Positions 41,609 to 51,176 are shown, counted from the stretch's first letter. The stretch: DNA of 54,889 nucleotides from Sphaerochaeta sp. UBA5849 (GCA_002432715.1 DJGJ01000002.1:1-54889); one strand, 5' to 3'. Made by a program: numbers and translations. The notes: generated by a model not told the origin, from the letters alone.

Positions 41609-42370
41609 CTAGAGAGCGGGAAACAACCGTTTGTCCGTGAGCAAGGCGGAAATATCCGGATATACGACATCGGAAAGGCGCCTGAGGCTCTTCTTGTCAT
41701 TGCTTCCACTCAAGAGCGCAATGGTATAGCCGGCCTTTGCACGCTTGGCAAACAACATGTCGGTGATGGTGTCCCCGACCATGGCCACCTGGTTTGTACC
41801 AAGGCCTTGCTGCTTGCAGAACTCCTGGAAGGCTTGGGGGTGGGGCTTTTTCTTGTAGTGGCTGTCGCGGCAGGAGACGAAATCGACATACTCGCTCAAT
41901 CCCATCAAGGAGAGGAAGAGGGATGTGGAGGAGGCGTTGTCATTGGTGATGATTCCAATGGAGTATCCTTGTTTCTTGAGGTTTGAAAACAATGTTTGCT
42001 GGATGGAGAAGTCCATCTTGCTGAGTTTTCGGCTCAAAATCGCCTCGCTGTTTTGTACACTTTGGTGATAGGCACGGATTGCCTTGATGGCGTTCACCCT
42101 GTAACGGATGCAGTACGTGAGGAATCTGCGAAAAATATGAAAAGGGCGGTGGGTGAACAAAAGTCCTTTGGGAAGGCTGTCCCCGTGTTCGTCTATTCCC
42201 ATGAGATGCAGCATCGCCTTCTTGGCTTTCTGATGGCCTGCCTTGCCCATGGACACAAAGGCGCTGTCGATTCCTTCTTTCAGTACATCCTCCCATACCT
42301 GGGCGTAGTCGAAGAGTGTGCCATCCTTGTCAAAAATGATTCCCTTGAGTTTCTCATTCATTTGTGCCAT
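41609..42370 (-). CDS. HAD-superfamily hydrolase
   Basis: 253 residues. HAD motif I FDKDGTLFD, motif II ITNDN, motif III lysine in KKKPHPQAF, motif IV GDTITDMLFAKRA. It resembles phosphoglycolate phosphatase-like HADs with a helical cap. Substrate unknown. Start ATG 42370 or 42361; no clear ribosome site. Divergent from the SMUG1-like gene 52 nt away. Confidence 0.85.
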   Translation of the reverse strand: MAQMNEKLKGIIFDKDGTLFDYAQVWEDVLKEGIDSAFVSMGKAGHQKAKKAMLHLMGIDEHGDSLPKGLLFTHRPFHIFRRFLTYCIRYRVNAIKAIRAYHQSVQNSEAILSRKLSKMDFSIQQTLFSNLKKQGYSIGIITNDNASSTSLFLSLMGLSEYVDFVSCRDSHYKKKPHPQAFQEFCKQQGLGTNQVAMVGDTITDMLFAKRAKAGYTIALLSGSNDKKSLRRLSDVVYPDISALLTDKRLFPAL

Positions 42371-42422
42371 GTTTGGGTATCATCATACGGTACACGCTTG
42401 ACGTCTGCCTAGGGGGGAATGC

Positions 42423-43154
42423 ATGCAAACGTTGCAAGAAAGGGTCATCGAGCGCACAAGAACGTTCGCACAACAGGTGGAAACACTCCGCTTCAGCTGT
42501 GACTGCTATATATACAATCCTTTGACGTATGCATGGGCGATGCATGAGCTGTATATCCGAACCTATCTCAGTTGCCCGGTCAGGACACTGCTGTTGGGAA
42601 TGAACCCGGGCCCTTGGGGGATGACGCAGACCGGGGTTCCCTTCGGTGAGGTTGAGGCGGTGAAGCACTTTCTCAAGCTTGAGGCTGAAATTGCCAAGCC
42701 CTTGGTGGAGCACCCCGCCAGACCGGTGTTGGGACTGCAGACGAAGCGAAGCGAGGTGAGCGGAAAACGTCTCTGGGGCCTCATTGCAGAGCATTACTGC
42801 AGTGCCGAAGCGTTTTCAAAGGAGATGGCTGTCATCAATTATTGTCCTTTGGTCTTCATGGACAGGAAACCTACAGCAAAAAACATCACTCCCGATATGC
42901 TGGTAACAGGGGAGCGTCTTGCCCTGGAGACAATTTGCGATCGATACTTGCTTGATATGATCGACCTGCTCGAACCCACCTATCTGATTGGAATCGGCAA
43001 GTACGCAATGCAGAAATTCACGCATGTTGCGAAAAATAGAAGCGATGTAGTCATCTCCTCGATATTGCATCCAAGCCCTGCCAGCCCTCAGGCCAATCAT
43101 GGGTGGAAGGAAAAAGTTGAGGAGCAACTTCGTTCATTGGGAGTGTGGAGCTGA
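42423..43154 (+). CDS. SMUG1-like uracil-DNA glycosylase (family 3)
   Basis: A 243-residue base-excision enzyme. Motif 1 is LLLGMNPGPWGMTQTGVPFG and motif 2 HPSPASPQAN, the family-3 pattern; these residues bind and cleave out uracil or 5-hydroxymethyluracil. The sequence ends KVEEQLRSLG. ATG 42423 follows a GGGGGG stretch that can act as ribosome site. Confidence 0.88.
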   Translation: MQTLQERVIERTRTFAQQVETLRFSCDCYIYNPLTYAWAMHELYIRTYLSCPVRTLLLGMNPGPWGMTQTGVPFGEVEAVKHFLKLEAEIAKPLVEHPARPVLGLQTKRSEVSGKRLWGLIAEHYCSAEAFSKEMAVINYCPLVFMDRKPTAKNITPDMLVTGERLALETICDRYLLDMIDLLEPTYLIGIGKYAMQKFTHVAKNRSDVVISSILHPSPASPQANHGWKEKVEEQLRSLGVWS

Positions 43155-43258
43155 AGACAATCCAAGATTTGTATTGTATTCTTGGTGATTTGTTCACTTT
43201 GAGAGTGATAATGTTTTAAAATACTTGCTCAGAGAAACTACATATGCAAAAATCTTAC

Positions 43259-43287
43259 TAGACAATCAGGTTTCCCTTTGATACTCT
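43259..43287 (+). promoter_or_regulatory. candidate ispE promoter, leaderless type
   Basis: TAGACA (43259-43264), 17-bp spacer ending in TGA (extended -10), TACTCT (43282-43287), then 7 nt to ATG 43295. Confidence 0.45.
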
Positions 43288-43294
43288 GTTATTC

Positions 43295-44176
43295 ATGGAT
43301 ACCGCGTGTTCGCGTCCTGCCTATGCCAAAATAAATCTGCATCTGGCCGTCGGACTTCCTTACCCGGATGGGTATCATCCCATCCAGTCCCTGTTTGCAT
43401 TGGTGGGCTTGAGCGACACCATCTCATTGGTGTGGAAAAAGTCCAGAACATTTGCTGTCCAAGTGCATGGGTTGGAAGCGGTTTGTAGTGGTTCGGAGGA
43501 TACCCTGACCAAGGCAGCCCGCCTCTGGCATGAAGCCGGGGGGTATCCTTTGCAATTGGACATCAGGTGCGACAAGCAGATTCCTGTGAAAGCAGGGCTG
43601 GGTGGCGGTTCAAGTGATGCAGCCGCGCTGTTGACTCTGTTGCAGGCCATCGATCCCGGGCGCTCGGTTTCTGAACAGCTGTTGAAAGAGGTCGCTTTGC
43701 AGGTCGGCAGCGATGTTCCCTTCTTTCTTTCCGGCTCTCGTGCGGCTCTGGTAACAGGAAAAGGGGAAAACGTTGCTCCTGTGGAGAGCCGTTCGATGCC
43801 TGCTTTATTGGTAATGCCGACTTTTTTTGACATATCGACGTCATCGGCATATCGGATGTTGGATGAAAAAAGAGGGAATTTGCAGAATGTACCTATGTAC
43901 GGCACACAGGAATTGTTGCGAATATACAAAAAACCTTCCCATAATTGGAGAGGTTCATTGTATAATGACTTTCAGTCGTGCTCGGGCAATGGTATTTTTT
44001 ACGAGACTTTAGAGACTGTTTGCAAGGGCTATAAGGGGTTTTCCAGCATGAGCGGTAGTGGAGCCTGTTGGTTTTTCGTCAGTGAGGATGCTTCTCAAGT
44101 CCATGATGCACATAAAGACATTGTCGCCGCTTTCGGCCCTCGTGTCAGGTGTTGGATTACCCACCTCATGAGTTAA
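43295..44176 (+). CDS. ispE: 4-diphosphocytidyl-2-C-methyl-D-erythritol kinase
   Basis: A 293-residue GHMP kinase of the MEP isoprenoid pathway. AYAKINLHL start, PDGYHPIQSLF, the ATP loop VKAGLGGGSSDAAA and the C-terminal MSGSGACWFF motif are present. ATG 43295 follows directly after a promoter-like sequence without Shine-Dalgarno. Confidence 0.92.
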   Translation: MDTACSRPAYAKINLHLAVGLPYPDGYHPIQSLFALVGLSDTISLVWKKSRTFAVQVHGLEAVCSGSEDTLTKAARLWHEAGGYPLQLDIRCDKQIPVKAGLGGGSSDAAALLTLLQAIDPGRSVSEQLLKEVALQVGSDVPFFLSGSRAALVTGKGENVAPVESRSMPALLVMPTFFDISTSSAYRMLDEKRGNLQNVPMYGTQELLRIYKKPSHNWRGSLYNDFQSCSGNGIFYETLETVCKGYKGFSSMSGSGACWFFVSEDASQVHDAHKDIVAAFGPRVRCWITHLMS

Positions 44177-44218
44177 ATAAAGTTCGATGAAGTTGCTGGT
44201 AGTTGTTTGGAGGTTTTT

Positions 44219-44500
44219 GTGGATATTTCAGAAGTACGTGTACGGAAAGTCAATCAGACAGGAAAACTCAAGGCTTATGTGACCGTTACGTTCGATAGCC
44301 AATTCGTGGTCCATAACATCAAGGTCATCGAAGGCCGTGATGGTGATTTCATTGCAATGCCGAGCAGGCAGTTGGCCAATGGCGAATTCAAGGATGTTGC
44401 ACATCCGATCAGCAGTGCTTTCCGCGATCATCTCCAAAAAGTAATCATGCAGGCATATGCTTCCGACACCGGTGAAGCAACAAGCGAAGAAGAGCTGTAA
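44219..44500 (+). CDS. spoVG: SpoVG family RNA/DNA-binding regulator
   Basis: 93 residues beginning VDISEVRVRKV (GTG start), with the family core VTFDSQFVVHNIKVIEGRDGDFIAMPSRQLANGEFKDVAHPIS. In Borrelia and Firmicutes SpoVG binds nucleic acid and controls several genes. GTG 44219 has GGAGG exactly 5 nt upstream; an earlier TTG (44207) overlaps that ribosome site. Confidence 0.93.
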   Translation: MDISEVRVRKVNQTGKLKAYVTVTFDSQFVVHNIKVIEGRDGDFIAMPSRQLANGEFKDVAHPISSAFRDHLQKVIMQAYASDTGEATSEEEL

Positions 44501-44508
44501 TAAACCGC

Positions 44509-44535
44509 TGGACAAACCCAGTATTTTCGTATACT
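44509..44535 (+). promoter_or_regulatory. candidate tRNA-Gln promoter
   Basis: TGGACA (44509-44514), 15-bp spacer, TATACT (44530-44535), 15 nt before the tRNA 5' end. Confidence 0.45.
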
Positions 44536-44549
44536 GTCGTATCCGTTGT

Positions 44550-44620
44550 TGGGAAGTCGCCAAGCGGTTAAGGCTCTGGTTTTTGGTGCCGGCATCGGGG
44601 GTTCGAATCCCTCCTTCCCA
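44550..44620 (+). tRNA. tRNA-Gln(UUG)
   Basis: 71-nt cloverleaf: perfect acceptor stem TGGGAAG/CTTCCCA, D arm with GGTTAAG, anticodon loop TTTTGGT with anticodon TTG, and T arm GGGGGTTCGAATCCCTC. No CCA encoded. The anticodon stem has G-T pairs. Confidence 0.95.
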
Positions 44621-44624
44621 GTAG

Positions 44625-44656
44625 GGCAATCCAGGATATGGGTTGCCTGTTTTTTT
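44625..44656 (+). terminator. Rho-independent terminator after tRNA-Gln
   Basis: GGCAATCC pairs with GGGTTGCC (one G-U) across a 7-nt loop, followed by UGUUUUUUU. Confidence 0.8.
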
Positions 44657-44665
44657 GTGAAGGGC

Positions 44666-44695
44666 TTGCCCTTGTAGGGCTAAACGCTCTATACT
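44666..44695 (+). promoter_or_regulatory. candidate rplY promoter
   Basis: TTGCCC (44666-44671), 18-bp spacer, TATACT (44690-44695), 85 nt before the start codon. Confidence 0.45.
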
Positions 44696-44780
44696 CGCTT
44701 CTTAGTGGTATTCTGAATATCCAAAATGCTATGGTAATTGGACATCGATGCATGTGCCAATGAGAGTACAAGGAGTTTGT

Positions 44781-45416
44781 ATGGCTGACAACAAGAGTTT
44801 GAAGGCGGAATTGAGAACCGAAGATTTCGGGAGTGCCGGCGCCCGTCGTTTGCTTCGAGCAAAACGCATTCCGGCAGTAATTTATGGAAAGAATGCTCCC
44901 GTGCACATTATTCTGGATTCCCGTGAATTCACCAATAAGATGCGCCATTTCTCTGAAACCGCTCTGCTGAAGATTTCAGTAGGGGAAAAGACATATGAGT
45001 GCCTTATGAAGGACTATCAGGAGAACCTGATGATCGGTGAGATCAAGCACGTGGACTTCTTTGAGGTTACCCGCGGCCAGGTTCTTCGCACACTGGTCTC
45101 CATCGTGCTGAAGGGCAATCCTGTTGGAACCAAAGAGGGCGGCGTCCTTGACCAGGTCATGCATGAAGTTGAAATTGAATGTCTGCCCAAGGATCTTCCT
45201 GCTTCTCTCGAGGCTGATGTGTCCGCCTTGAAAATCAACCAGAGTCTCCACCTCAAGGATGTGGTGATTCCCCCCAACGTGAAAGTGCTTGATGATCTTT
45301 CCAAAACGGTTGCTTCCGTCAAGGGTGTCAAGGCCGAGGTTGCTGCTCCTGCCGAGGAAGTCGCTGAAGCCGCTGCTCCTGTTGAAGCAGAAAAGGATGC
45401 AAAGGCGAAGAAATGA
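44781..45416 (+). CDS. rplY: 50S ribosomal protein L25/CTC (general stress form)
   Basis: The 211-residue long L25 form (TL5/CTC): an N-terminal 5S-rRNA-binding domain (LKAELRTEDFGSAGARRLLRAKRIPAVIYG) and a C-terminal beta domain, ending in an Ala/Glu/Lys-rich low-complexity tail (EVAAPAEEVAEAAAPVEAEKDAKAKK). ATG 44781 has AAGGAG. It overlaps pth by four bases. Confidence 0.93.
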   Translation: MADNKSLKAELRTEDFGSAGARRLLRAKRIPAVIYGKNAPVHIILDSREFTNKMRHFSETALLKISVGEKTYECLMKDYQENLMIGEIKHVDFFEVTRGQVLRTLVSIVLKGNPVGTKEGGVLDQVMHEVEIECLPKDLPASLEADVSALKINQSLHLKDVVIPPNVKVLDDLSKTVASVKGVKAEVAAPAEEVAEAAAPVEAEKDAKAKK

Positions 45417-45973
45417 GGTTGATTCTTGGACTGGGCAATCCCGGGACCAAGTATGAGCACTCCCGACACAACGTCGGCTTTGAAGTAGTGGATATGTGTG
45501 CAGCGTTTTTTCAGGTAACTCTGAAGAAACGCTGTTTTCGTCTCTATCGTCAAGCCAAAGTGGGGGATGATGTCCTTCTGGTTCAGCCGCTTACCTACAT
45601 GAATGCAAGCGGAAAGGTTCTCAAACACTTTCCCGGGACGGATGCTTCCGATATGATTGTAATCTGTGACCAGTTGGATCTGCCTGCTGGAATGATTCGC
45701 ATACGCAAGGGAGGCTCGTCTGCAGGCCATAATGGCCTCAAGAGCTTGATTGACCATCTGGGAAACAGTGATTTCATTCGGATTTATGTGGGGATAGGTC
45801 GACCCGAAGAGGGTGTGTCGGTAATTGAGCATGTTCTTGGCCGCATTGATGATGAGAAGATAGTGAATGGAATACGCCTGGCTTCACAAGCCTTGATCGA
45901 GCTGGTGGAGGGAAGGGCGTTGCAGGAGGTGATGGTTGCTTACAATCGACGCAGCCGTGTTGGAAAAGGTTGA
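45413..45973 (+). CDS. pth: peptidyl-tRNA hydrolase
   Basis: 186 residues that release tRNA from stalled peptidyl-tRNA. LGLGNPGTKYEHSRHNVGF start with catalytic His, PLTYMNASGK, and KGGSSAGHNGLKSLIDHLG. Overlaps rplY (ATGA) and tilS; the rplY-pth pair is common. Confidence 0.95.
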   Translation: MRLILGLGNPGTKYEHSRHNVGFEVVDMCAAFFQVTLKKRCFRLYRQAKVGDDVLLVQPLTYMNASGKVLKHFPGTDASDMIVICDQLDLPAGMIRIRKGGSSAGHNGLKSLIDHLGNSDFIRIYVGIGRPEEGVSVIEHVLGRIDDEKIVNGIRLASQALIELVEGRALQEVMVAYNRRSRVGKG

Positions 45974-47372
45974 TTCTTTTCTTGCTGAGCACCACATCGA
46001 TAGGCATGAGCGCATCGGGGTGGCATTTTCCGGAGGAAGCGACTCCCTCGCTCTTCTTCTGGCTCTTGCACAGCTTTATGAACCGCATTTTTTGCATGTG
46101 ATGTATGTGCAACATCATTTGCGGCCGGACTCTGAGCTCGAAGCCGAGATTGCCCTGAACAGGGAAAATTGCCAAAAGTTGGGAGTGCCTTTGCATGTGC
46201 TCGATCTGGGCAAAGGCAGGGTCGAGCAGTCTGCTGCAAGCAGGAAAGGCGGCATTGAAGAGGCGGCAAGGCACCTTCGATACGAAGCCTTGTACAGCGA
46301 GTGCTCGCAAGCCGGTTGTTCCTACCTTGCCACCGCCCATAATGCTGATGACCGGCTGGAAACCCTGTTGATGAGGCTTTTCCAAGGGTCCAGCATAGCG
46401 GCATTGGAAGGGGTGCGTGTCCTGCGTACAGTTGATGAGTGCAACATTACCCTCGTCAGGCCGGTTCTGGCGTGCACTCACGAAGAACTTACCAACTCTG
46501 TGAAACAGCACAACATGGTCTGGTCGGAAGACTCCAGCAACGGTGAGGATGCTTACCTGAGAAACATCATCCGCCATACAATAACCCCTCCGATACTCTC
46601 CGTGTTCGGCGGTGCATATGAGGCTGTCGCCTTGATGACCAAGCGTTTTGGCGAAGTAGGGCACTTGTTGGAAGTGCTTACGGAGAACTGCCTCAAGGCA
46701 GTGTCTTTTTCTCCCGACCGTATTGTCTTTTCCCGCTCATGGTTCAACTCCCTCTCTCCGGCTTTGCGGGATTTGGTGCTCTTTCGCATCGTTTCATACC
46801 ATGATGAAGGCAACCGCATCAAAAACTCATTCATCCAGCGCTTGAGGAGTGCGTTGGAAATGCGTCGTGATGACGATGGATGGATCTTGGAATCCGGAGC
46901 CCACCGCTTGCAAGTGGATCAGGATGTATGCTCCTATTATGTGGTCAGAGAATCCGATTGGCAGTTTTGCCTTGCCCTTGCAAATCCTGGTGAGGTGCAG
47001 ACATTGGACCTTGGAAACAATGTGCTTTTCTCCATTCAGATCTACGAGGAAAATCCAGCCGACCCGACGTTGCTCGCCCTCGATGAGGCGATGCTGCAAG
47101 GTGCTGTGCTTCGGTCGGTCCAACCTTGTGATGAAATTGCCTTGGAGGGGGGAACGGTGAAGGTGACGAAACTGCTCTCTTCCTATAAGATACCGAAACA
47201 CCTGCATCCATCGGTCCCGGTGCTTGTCGACCGCAATGGCCTTGTCGCCGTTTTTGCCCGGCTCCATGGAGGTCGGGACCGGCTTGCCAAGCGTTTTAAA
47301 GCTCCCCTTGCCCGAAGATTGACAAATATATATAGTAGTAACATAAGGAAGCATTGCAGTGAAATTGAGTAA
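45936..47372 (+). CDS. tilS: tRNA(Ile)-lysidine synthase
   Basis: 478 residues; converts C34 of the AUA-reading tRNA-Ile to lysidine. PP-loop SGGSDS at 32-37, HHLRPDSELE, TAHNADDRLETLLMRL and ECNITLVRPVL follow the family. The start is TTG 45936, 6 nt after an extended AGGAGGTGAT site inside pth; a GTG at 45957 is a weaker alternative. Overlaps ftsH by 14 nt. Confidence 0.93.
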   Translation: MLTIDAAVLEKVDSFLAEHHIDRHERIGVAFSGGSDSLALLLALAQLYEPHFLHVMYVQHHLRPDSELEAEIALNRENCQKLGVPLHVLDLGKGRVEQSAASRKGGIEEAARHLRYEALYSECSQAGCSYLATAHNADDRLETLLMRLFQGSSIAALEGVRVLRTVDECNITLVRPVLACTHEELTNSVKQHNMVWSEDSSNGEDAYLRNIIRHTITPPILSVFGGAYEAVALMTKRFGEVGHLLEVLTENCLKAVSFSPDRIVFSRSWFNSLSPALRDLVLFRIVSYHDEGNRIKNSFIQRLRSALEMRRDDDGWILESGAHRLQVDQDVCSYYVVRESDWQFCLALANPGEVQTLDLGNNVLFSIQIYEENPADPTLLALDEAMLQGAVLRSVQPCDEIALEGGTVKVTKLLSSYKIPKHLHPSVPVLVDRNGLVAVFARLHGGRDRLAKRFKAPLARRLTNIYSSNIRKHCSEIE

Positions 47373-49326
47373 AGACAGCCAAGAAAACGATTCGGAAAAG
47401 AAGTCTGGGAACCAAGATTCCAACCAGTATTGGCAAGGTCCGGGAAAGGATAACAAGAAACCATCGCTCAGGCCTTCAAACAATCCTAAAAACCGTTTCG
47501 CACTGATTGTGTTCATCACCTTGGCGATAATGTTTGTCTATATGTTTTTTGATTCAGCCGCTGGTGTAAAAGACCAAGTGGTTCCCTATACGACATTTAT
47601 AGGATATGTGGATGCAAACCAGGTCATGCAGGTCGAGATCAAGGAACAGTCCTTGATTCGTTTTGTCCTGAAGAACGGCCTTTCTGCCCAGACGCGAATC
47701 CCGTATTTTGATGAGAGTCTGCTGCCCTCCTTGAAGGCGAAGGGAGTCTCGGTGACCGGCAGCGTGCAGGAGATCTCGTTTTTGCAGATTGTTTTGCAGC
47801 TTCTGCCTTGGATCATTTTCATCGGCTTTACCATTATGTTGTATCGTCAGTCCAGCGGGTTGAATGGCAAGATGATGTCCACCTTGGGCAAGAGCAGAGC
47901 CAAGGAGTACATGGAAACCGATACGAAAATTACATTCAAGGATGTTGCCGGGCAGGTTGAGGCGAAATATGAACTTGAAGAGGTCGTTGCCTTTCTCAAG
48001 CATCCTGACCACTTCACCAAAGTCGGGGCAAAGATACCCCGCGGAGTTCTGTTGGTGGGTCCTCCGGGAACCGGCAAGACCTTGCTGGCGAAAGCTGTTG
48101 CCGGGGAGAGCGGGGTATCCTTCTTCCATACCAGCGGTTCCGATTTTGTGGAAATGTTTGTCGGCATGGGCGCAGCCCGAGTCCGCGACTTGTTCGAGCA
48201 AGCCCGCAAGCACGCTCCCTGCATTCTGTTCATCGATGAATTGGATGCCGTCGGGCGAACCCGCGGCGGCGGTCTCGGCGGTGGGAACGATGAGCGGGAA
48301 CAGACGCTGAACCAGATTCTCGTCGAGATGGATGGCTTTTCCACCACCGCAGGAGTCATCGTGATGGCGGCTACAAACCGTCCAGATGTACTTGATCCTG
48401 CATTGCTCAGGCCCGGTCGTTTCGACAGGCAGGTTGTGGTGGATCTTCCCGATATCAAGGAACGTGAAGAGATCTTGAAGATACACTGCCGCAAGATTAA
48501 ATTGGAAAAGGATGTGGATTTGAAGCGGCTCGCCCGTGGGAGTGCAGGCACCAGTGGTGCGGACCTGGCCAATCTGGTCAATGAAGCCGCCCTGTTTGCA
48601 GCACGCAAGGACAAATCCACGGTCAATATGGAAGATATGGAAGAGGCCAGGGACAAGATTCTGCTTGGTGTGGCACGCAAGAGCCGTGCGATGAATGAGC
48701 AGGAGAAGCTTGCAACTGCCTACCACGAGGCCGGCCATGCCCTTCTCCACTACTATTTGAAACATCTCGACCCTTTGCATAAAGTGACAATCATTCCCCA
48801 TGGCAGGGCGCTCGGCCTCACGGTGAGTCTGCCGGAGCGTGATCCCTATACCAAGACCAAGTCGATGCTCAGCGACTGGGTCAAGGTATGCATGGGCGGG
48901 TATGTAGCCGAAGAGCTGGTCTATGGAGAAACCACCACGGGAACCAGCAACGATATCAAACAGGCAACCGACCTGGCTCGACGCATGGTTACCGAATGGG
49001 GGATGAGCGGCTTGGGATTCGTCAATCTGGCTGATGAATCGGAACCCTTGTTTCTTGGACGCGAGATAACCCAGCACAAGGATTACAGTGAAGAGACGGC
49101 AAAACGAATTGACCAAGAGATTCATGTGATTCTCGATGATGCCATGAATGAGACAAGGACGTTGCTCTCGACAAACCGGGACAAGCTTGAAATTCTCACC
49201 AAGGAATTGGTGGAGAAAGAGACCTTGGACGATGCTCAGATTCGCGTGCTTCTGGGCTTCGACCAGATTGCACCCACTGCTTCTGAAGAGACCGGACAAG
49301 ATCCAGTCGAACAACCGAACGAATAA
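47359..49326 (+). CDS. ftsH: ATP-dependent zinc metalloprotease FtsH
   Basis: A 655-residue membrane protease: TM helix about 47-65, periplasmic region, TM about 138-158, AAA domain with GPPGTGKT and FIDELDAVG, SRH region LLRPGRFDRQ, zinc site HEAGH, and a second-half Glu ligand. GTG 47359 has AAGGAA 8 nt upstream. Charged, Asn/Gln-rich N-terminus before TM1 is longer than in E. coli, as in other spirochaetes. Confidence 0.96.
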   Translation: MKLSKDSQENDSEKKSGNQDSNQYWQGPGKDNKKPSLRPSNNPKNRFALIVFITLAIMFVYMFFDSAAGVKDQVVPYTTFIGYVDANQVMQVEIKEQSLIRFVLKNGLSAQTRIPYFDESLLPSLKAKGVSVTGSVQEISFLQIVLQLLPWIIFIGFTIMLYRQSSGLNGKMMSTLGKSRAKEYMETDTKITFKDVAGQVEAKYELEEVVAFLKHPDHFTKVGAKIPRGVLLVGPPGTGKTLLAKAVAGESGVSFFHTSGSDFVEMFVGMGAARVRDLFEQARKHAPCILFIDELDAVGRTRGGGLGGGNDEREQTLNQILVEMDGFSTTAGVIVMAATNRPDVLDPALLRPGRFDRQVVVDLPDIKEREEILKIHCRKIKLEKDVDLKRLARGSAGTSGADLANLVNEAALFAARKDKSTVNMEDMEEARDKILLGVARKSRAMNEQEKLATAYHEAGHALLHYYLKHLDPLHKVTIIPHGRALGLTVSLPERDPYTKTKSMLSDWVKVCMGGYVAEELVYGETTTGTSNDIKQATDLARRMVTEWGMSGLGFVNLADESEPLFLGREITQHKDYSEETAKRIDQEIHVILDDAMNETRTLLSTNRDKLEILTKELVEKETLDDAQIRVLLGFDQIAPTASEETGQDPVEQPNE

Positions 49327-49334
49327 GGACGAGT

Positions 49335-51152
49335 ATGAGTGCTGATTCCAGACTGACCCGAAACTTTTGCATTATTGCGCATATCGATCATGGCAAGTCG
49401 ACTCTTGCCGATCGTTTCATTGAGATGGCTCACCTCAACTCTTCGCGAGGCCCCGTCCAAGCCCAGATTCTTGACAATATGGATATCGAGCGGGAACGCG
49501 GCATTACCATCAAGAGCCAGGCTGTGATGATTCCTTATACTGCAAAAGATGGAAAAACCTACTCACTGAATTTGGTCGACACCCCGGGTCACGTCGATTT
49601 TTCCTATGAGGTATCGAGGGCTATCAGTTCCTGTGAAGGTGCGTTGCTTCTCATCGATGCATCCCAAGGAGTCGAGGCCCAGACCTTGGCCAATTTGTAT
49701 ATGGCCATGGAGCATGATTTGACGATCATCCCGGTCATCAACAAGGTTGATCTGGCATCTGCAGACATTGAGGCTTGCCTGCACCAGATTGACCACGATC
49801 TCGGGCTTGACAGCTCCTTGGCAGTCCAGGTAAGTGCCAAGACCGGTTTTGGCGTGGATGCGTTGCTCGAGGCCATCGTCAAGCAGATCAAGCATCCTGA
49901 AGGCAATGATGCATTGCCGTTGCAGGCTCTCATTTTTGACTCGCACTACGATGCCTATCGAGGTGTCATTGTTCATTGCCGTGTTTTCGATGGTGTCGTG
50001 AAGGTCGGTACCGAAATCCAGTTCATGCACTCCGGCGGTGTCTACAAGGTTGAGGAGGCCGGAATTTTCCAGCTTGAGCTCATCAAGACCGGCGAGTTGC
50101 ATGCCGGTGATGTAGGGTATGTGATCACCGGTGTGAAAACCATCAGCGATGTACGGGTCGGCGATACCATAACCACCACCAGTCATCCGGCAAAGAAGCC
50201 GCTTCCCGGATTCAAGGACGTCAAGCCGGTTGTCTTCAGTTCGATCTATCCGGTGGATACAAATGATTATGAGGAGCTGGTCAGCGCCATCGAGAAGTTG
50301 AAGCTCAACGACGCCTCCCTCGTGTATGAGAAGGACAGTTCTGCTGCCCTGGGTTTCGGATTCCGCTGCGGCTTTCTGGGCATGCTTCATCTGGAAGTCG
50401 TTCAGGAGAGGATTGAACGGGAGTTCGACCTGTCCATCGTGTTCACCAGCCCTTCGGTAAAGTACATCGTCCACCTGAAGAACGGTGAGACCGTCAATAT
50501 TGACAATCCCTTGGAATATCCCGACCCGATGCGGGTTGAATACGCTGAAGAACCCTATATTCAGGCCAATGTGATTACTCCGACACAGTATGTGGGGCCG
50601 ATCATCAATTTGTGCATGGAGAAGCGCGGGACGCAGACCGGGATGAACTATCTGGATGAGAAGCGTGTTGAGCTGATTTATGAAATGCCCCTGGCGGAAG
50701 TGTTGTTTGAGTTCTATGACCGTCTCAAGTCGATCAGCCGCGGGTATGCTTCCTTCGATTATCAGGTCATCGGCTACAAGCGCACGGATCTGGTCCGTCT
50801 GGATATTCTGGTCAACGGGGAACCCGTGGACGCCTTGAGCCAGTTGGTTTTCCGTGGAAACAGCCAAACACGCGGCCGTCAAGTTTGTGAAAGGCTCAGA
50901 GGTGAAATCCCCCGCCAGCAGTACAAGATCGCCATCCAAGCAGCCATCGGAGGCACCATTGTCAGCCGTGAGACAATCTCCGCCTTCCGCAAGGACGTTA
51001 CCGCCAAGTGTTATGGTGGTGATATCAGCAGGAAGCGTAAGTTGCTTGAGAAACAGAAAGAGGGCAAGAAGCGCATGAAAATGGTTGGAAACGTTGAAAT
51101 CCCGCAGAGCGCCTTCCTGGCCGTTCTCAAGAGCGACGACGACGCAAAGTAA
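49335..51152 (+). CDS. lepA: elongation factor 4 (LepA)
   Basis: A 605-residue translational GTPase: IAHIDHGKSTLADR (G1), the RGITIK switch, DTPGHVDF (G3), NKVDL (G4) and the LepA-specific C-terminal region GGDISRKRKLLEKQKEGKKRMK. Starts 9 nt after ftsH. Confidence 0.97.
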   Translation: MSADSRLTRNFCIIAHIDHGKSTLADRFIEMAHLNSSRGPVQAQILDNMDIERERGITIKSQAVMIPYTAKDGKTYSLNLVDTPGHVDFSYEVSRAISSCEGALLLIDASQGVEAQTLANLYMAMEHDLTIIPVINKVDLASADIEACLHQIDHDLGLDSSLAVQVSAKTGFGVDALLEAIVKQIKHPEGNDALPLQALIFDSHYDAYRGVIVHCRVFDGVVKVGTEIQFMHSGGVYKVEEAGIFQLELIKTGELHAGDVGYVITGVKTISDVRVGDTITTTSHPAKKPLPGFKDVKPVVFSSIYPVDTNDYEELVSAIEKLKLNDASLVYEKDSSAALGFGFRCGFLGMLHLEVVQERIEREFDLSIVFTSPSVKYIVHLKNGETVNIDNPLEYPDPMRVEYAEEPYIQANVITPTQYVGPIINLCMEKRGTQTGMNYLDEKRVELIYEMPLAEVLFEFYDRLKSISRGYASFDYQVIGYKRTDLVRLDILVNGEPVDALSQLVFRGNSQTRGRQVCERLRGEIPRQQYKIAIQAAIGGTIVSRETISAFRKDVTAKCYGGDISRKRKLLEKQKEGKKRMKMVGNVEIPQSAFLAVLKSDDDAK

Positions 51153-51176
51153 CACTGTTCTCCGCTGTATTCTTTA

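Noticed and set aside
47554..51155. Long minus-strand open frames opposite ftsH and lepA (586 and 530 codons)
   Set aside because: They lie wholly opposite well-conserved genes, have no ribosome site and no recognisable motifs; they arise from the codon pattern of the real strand.
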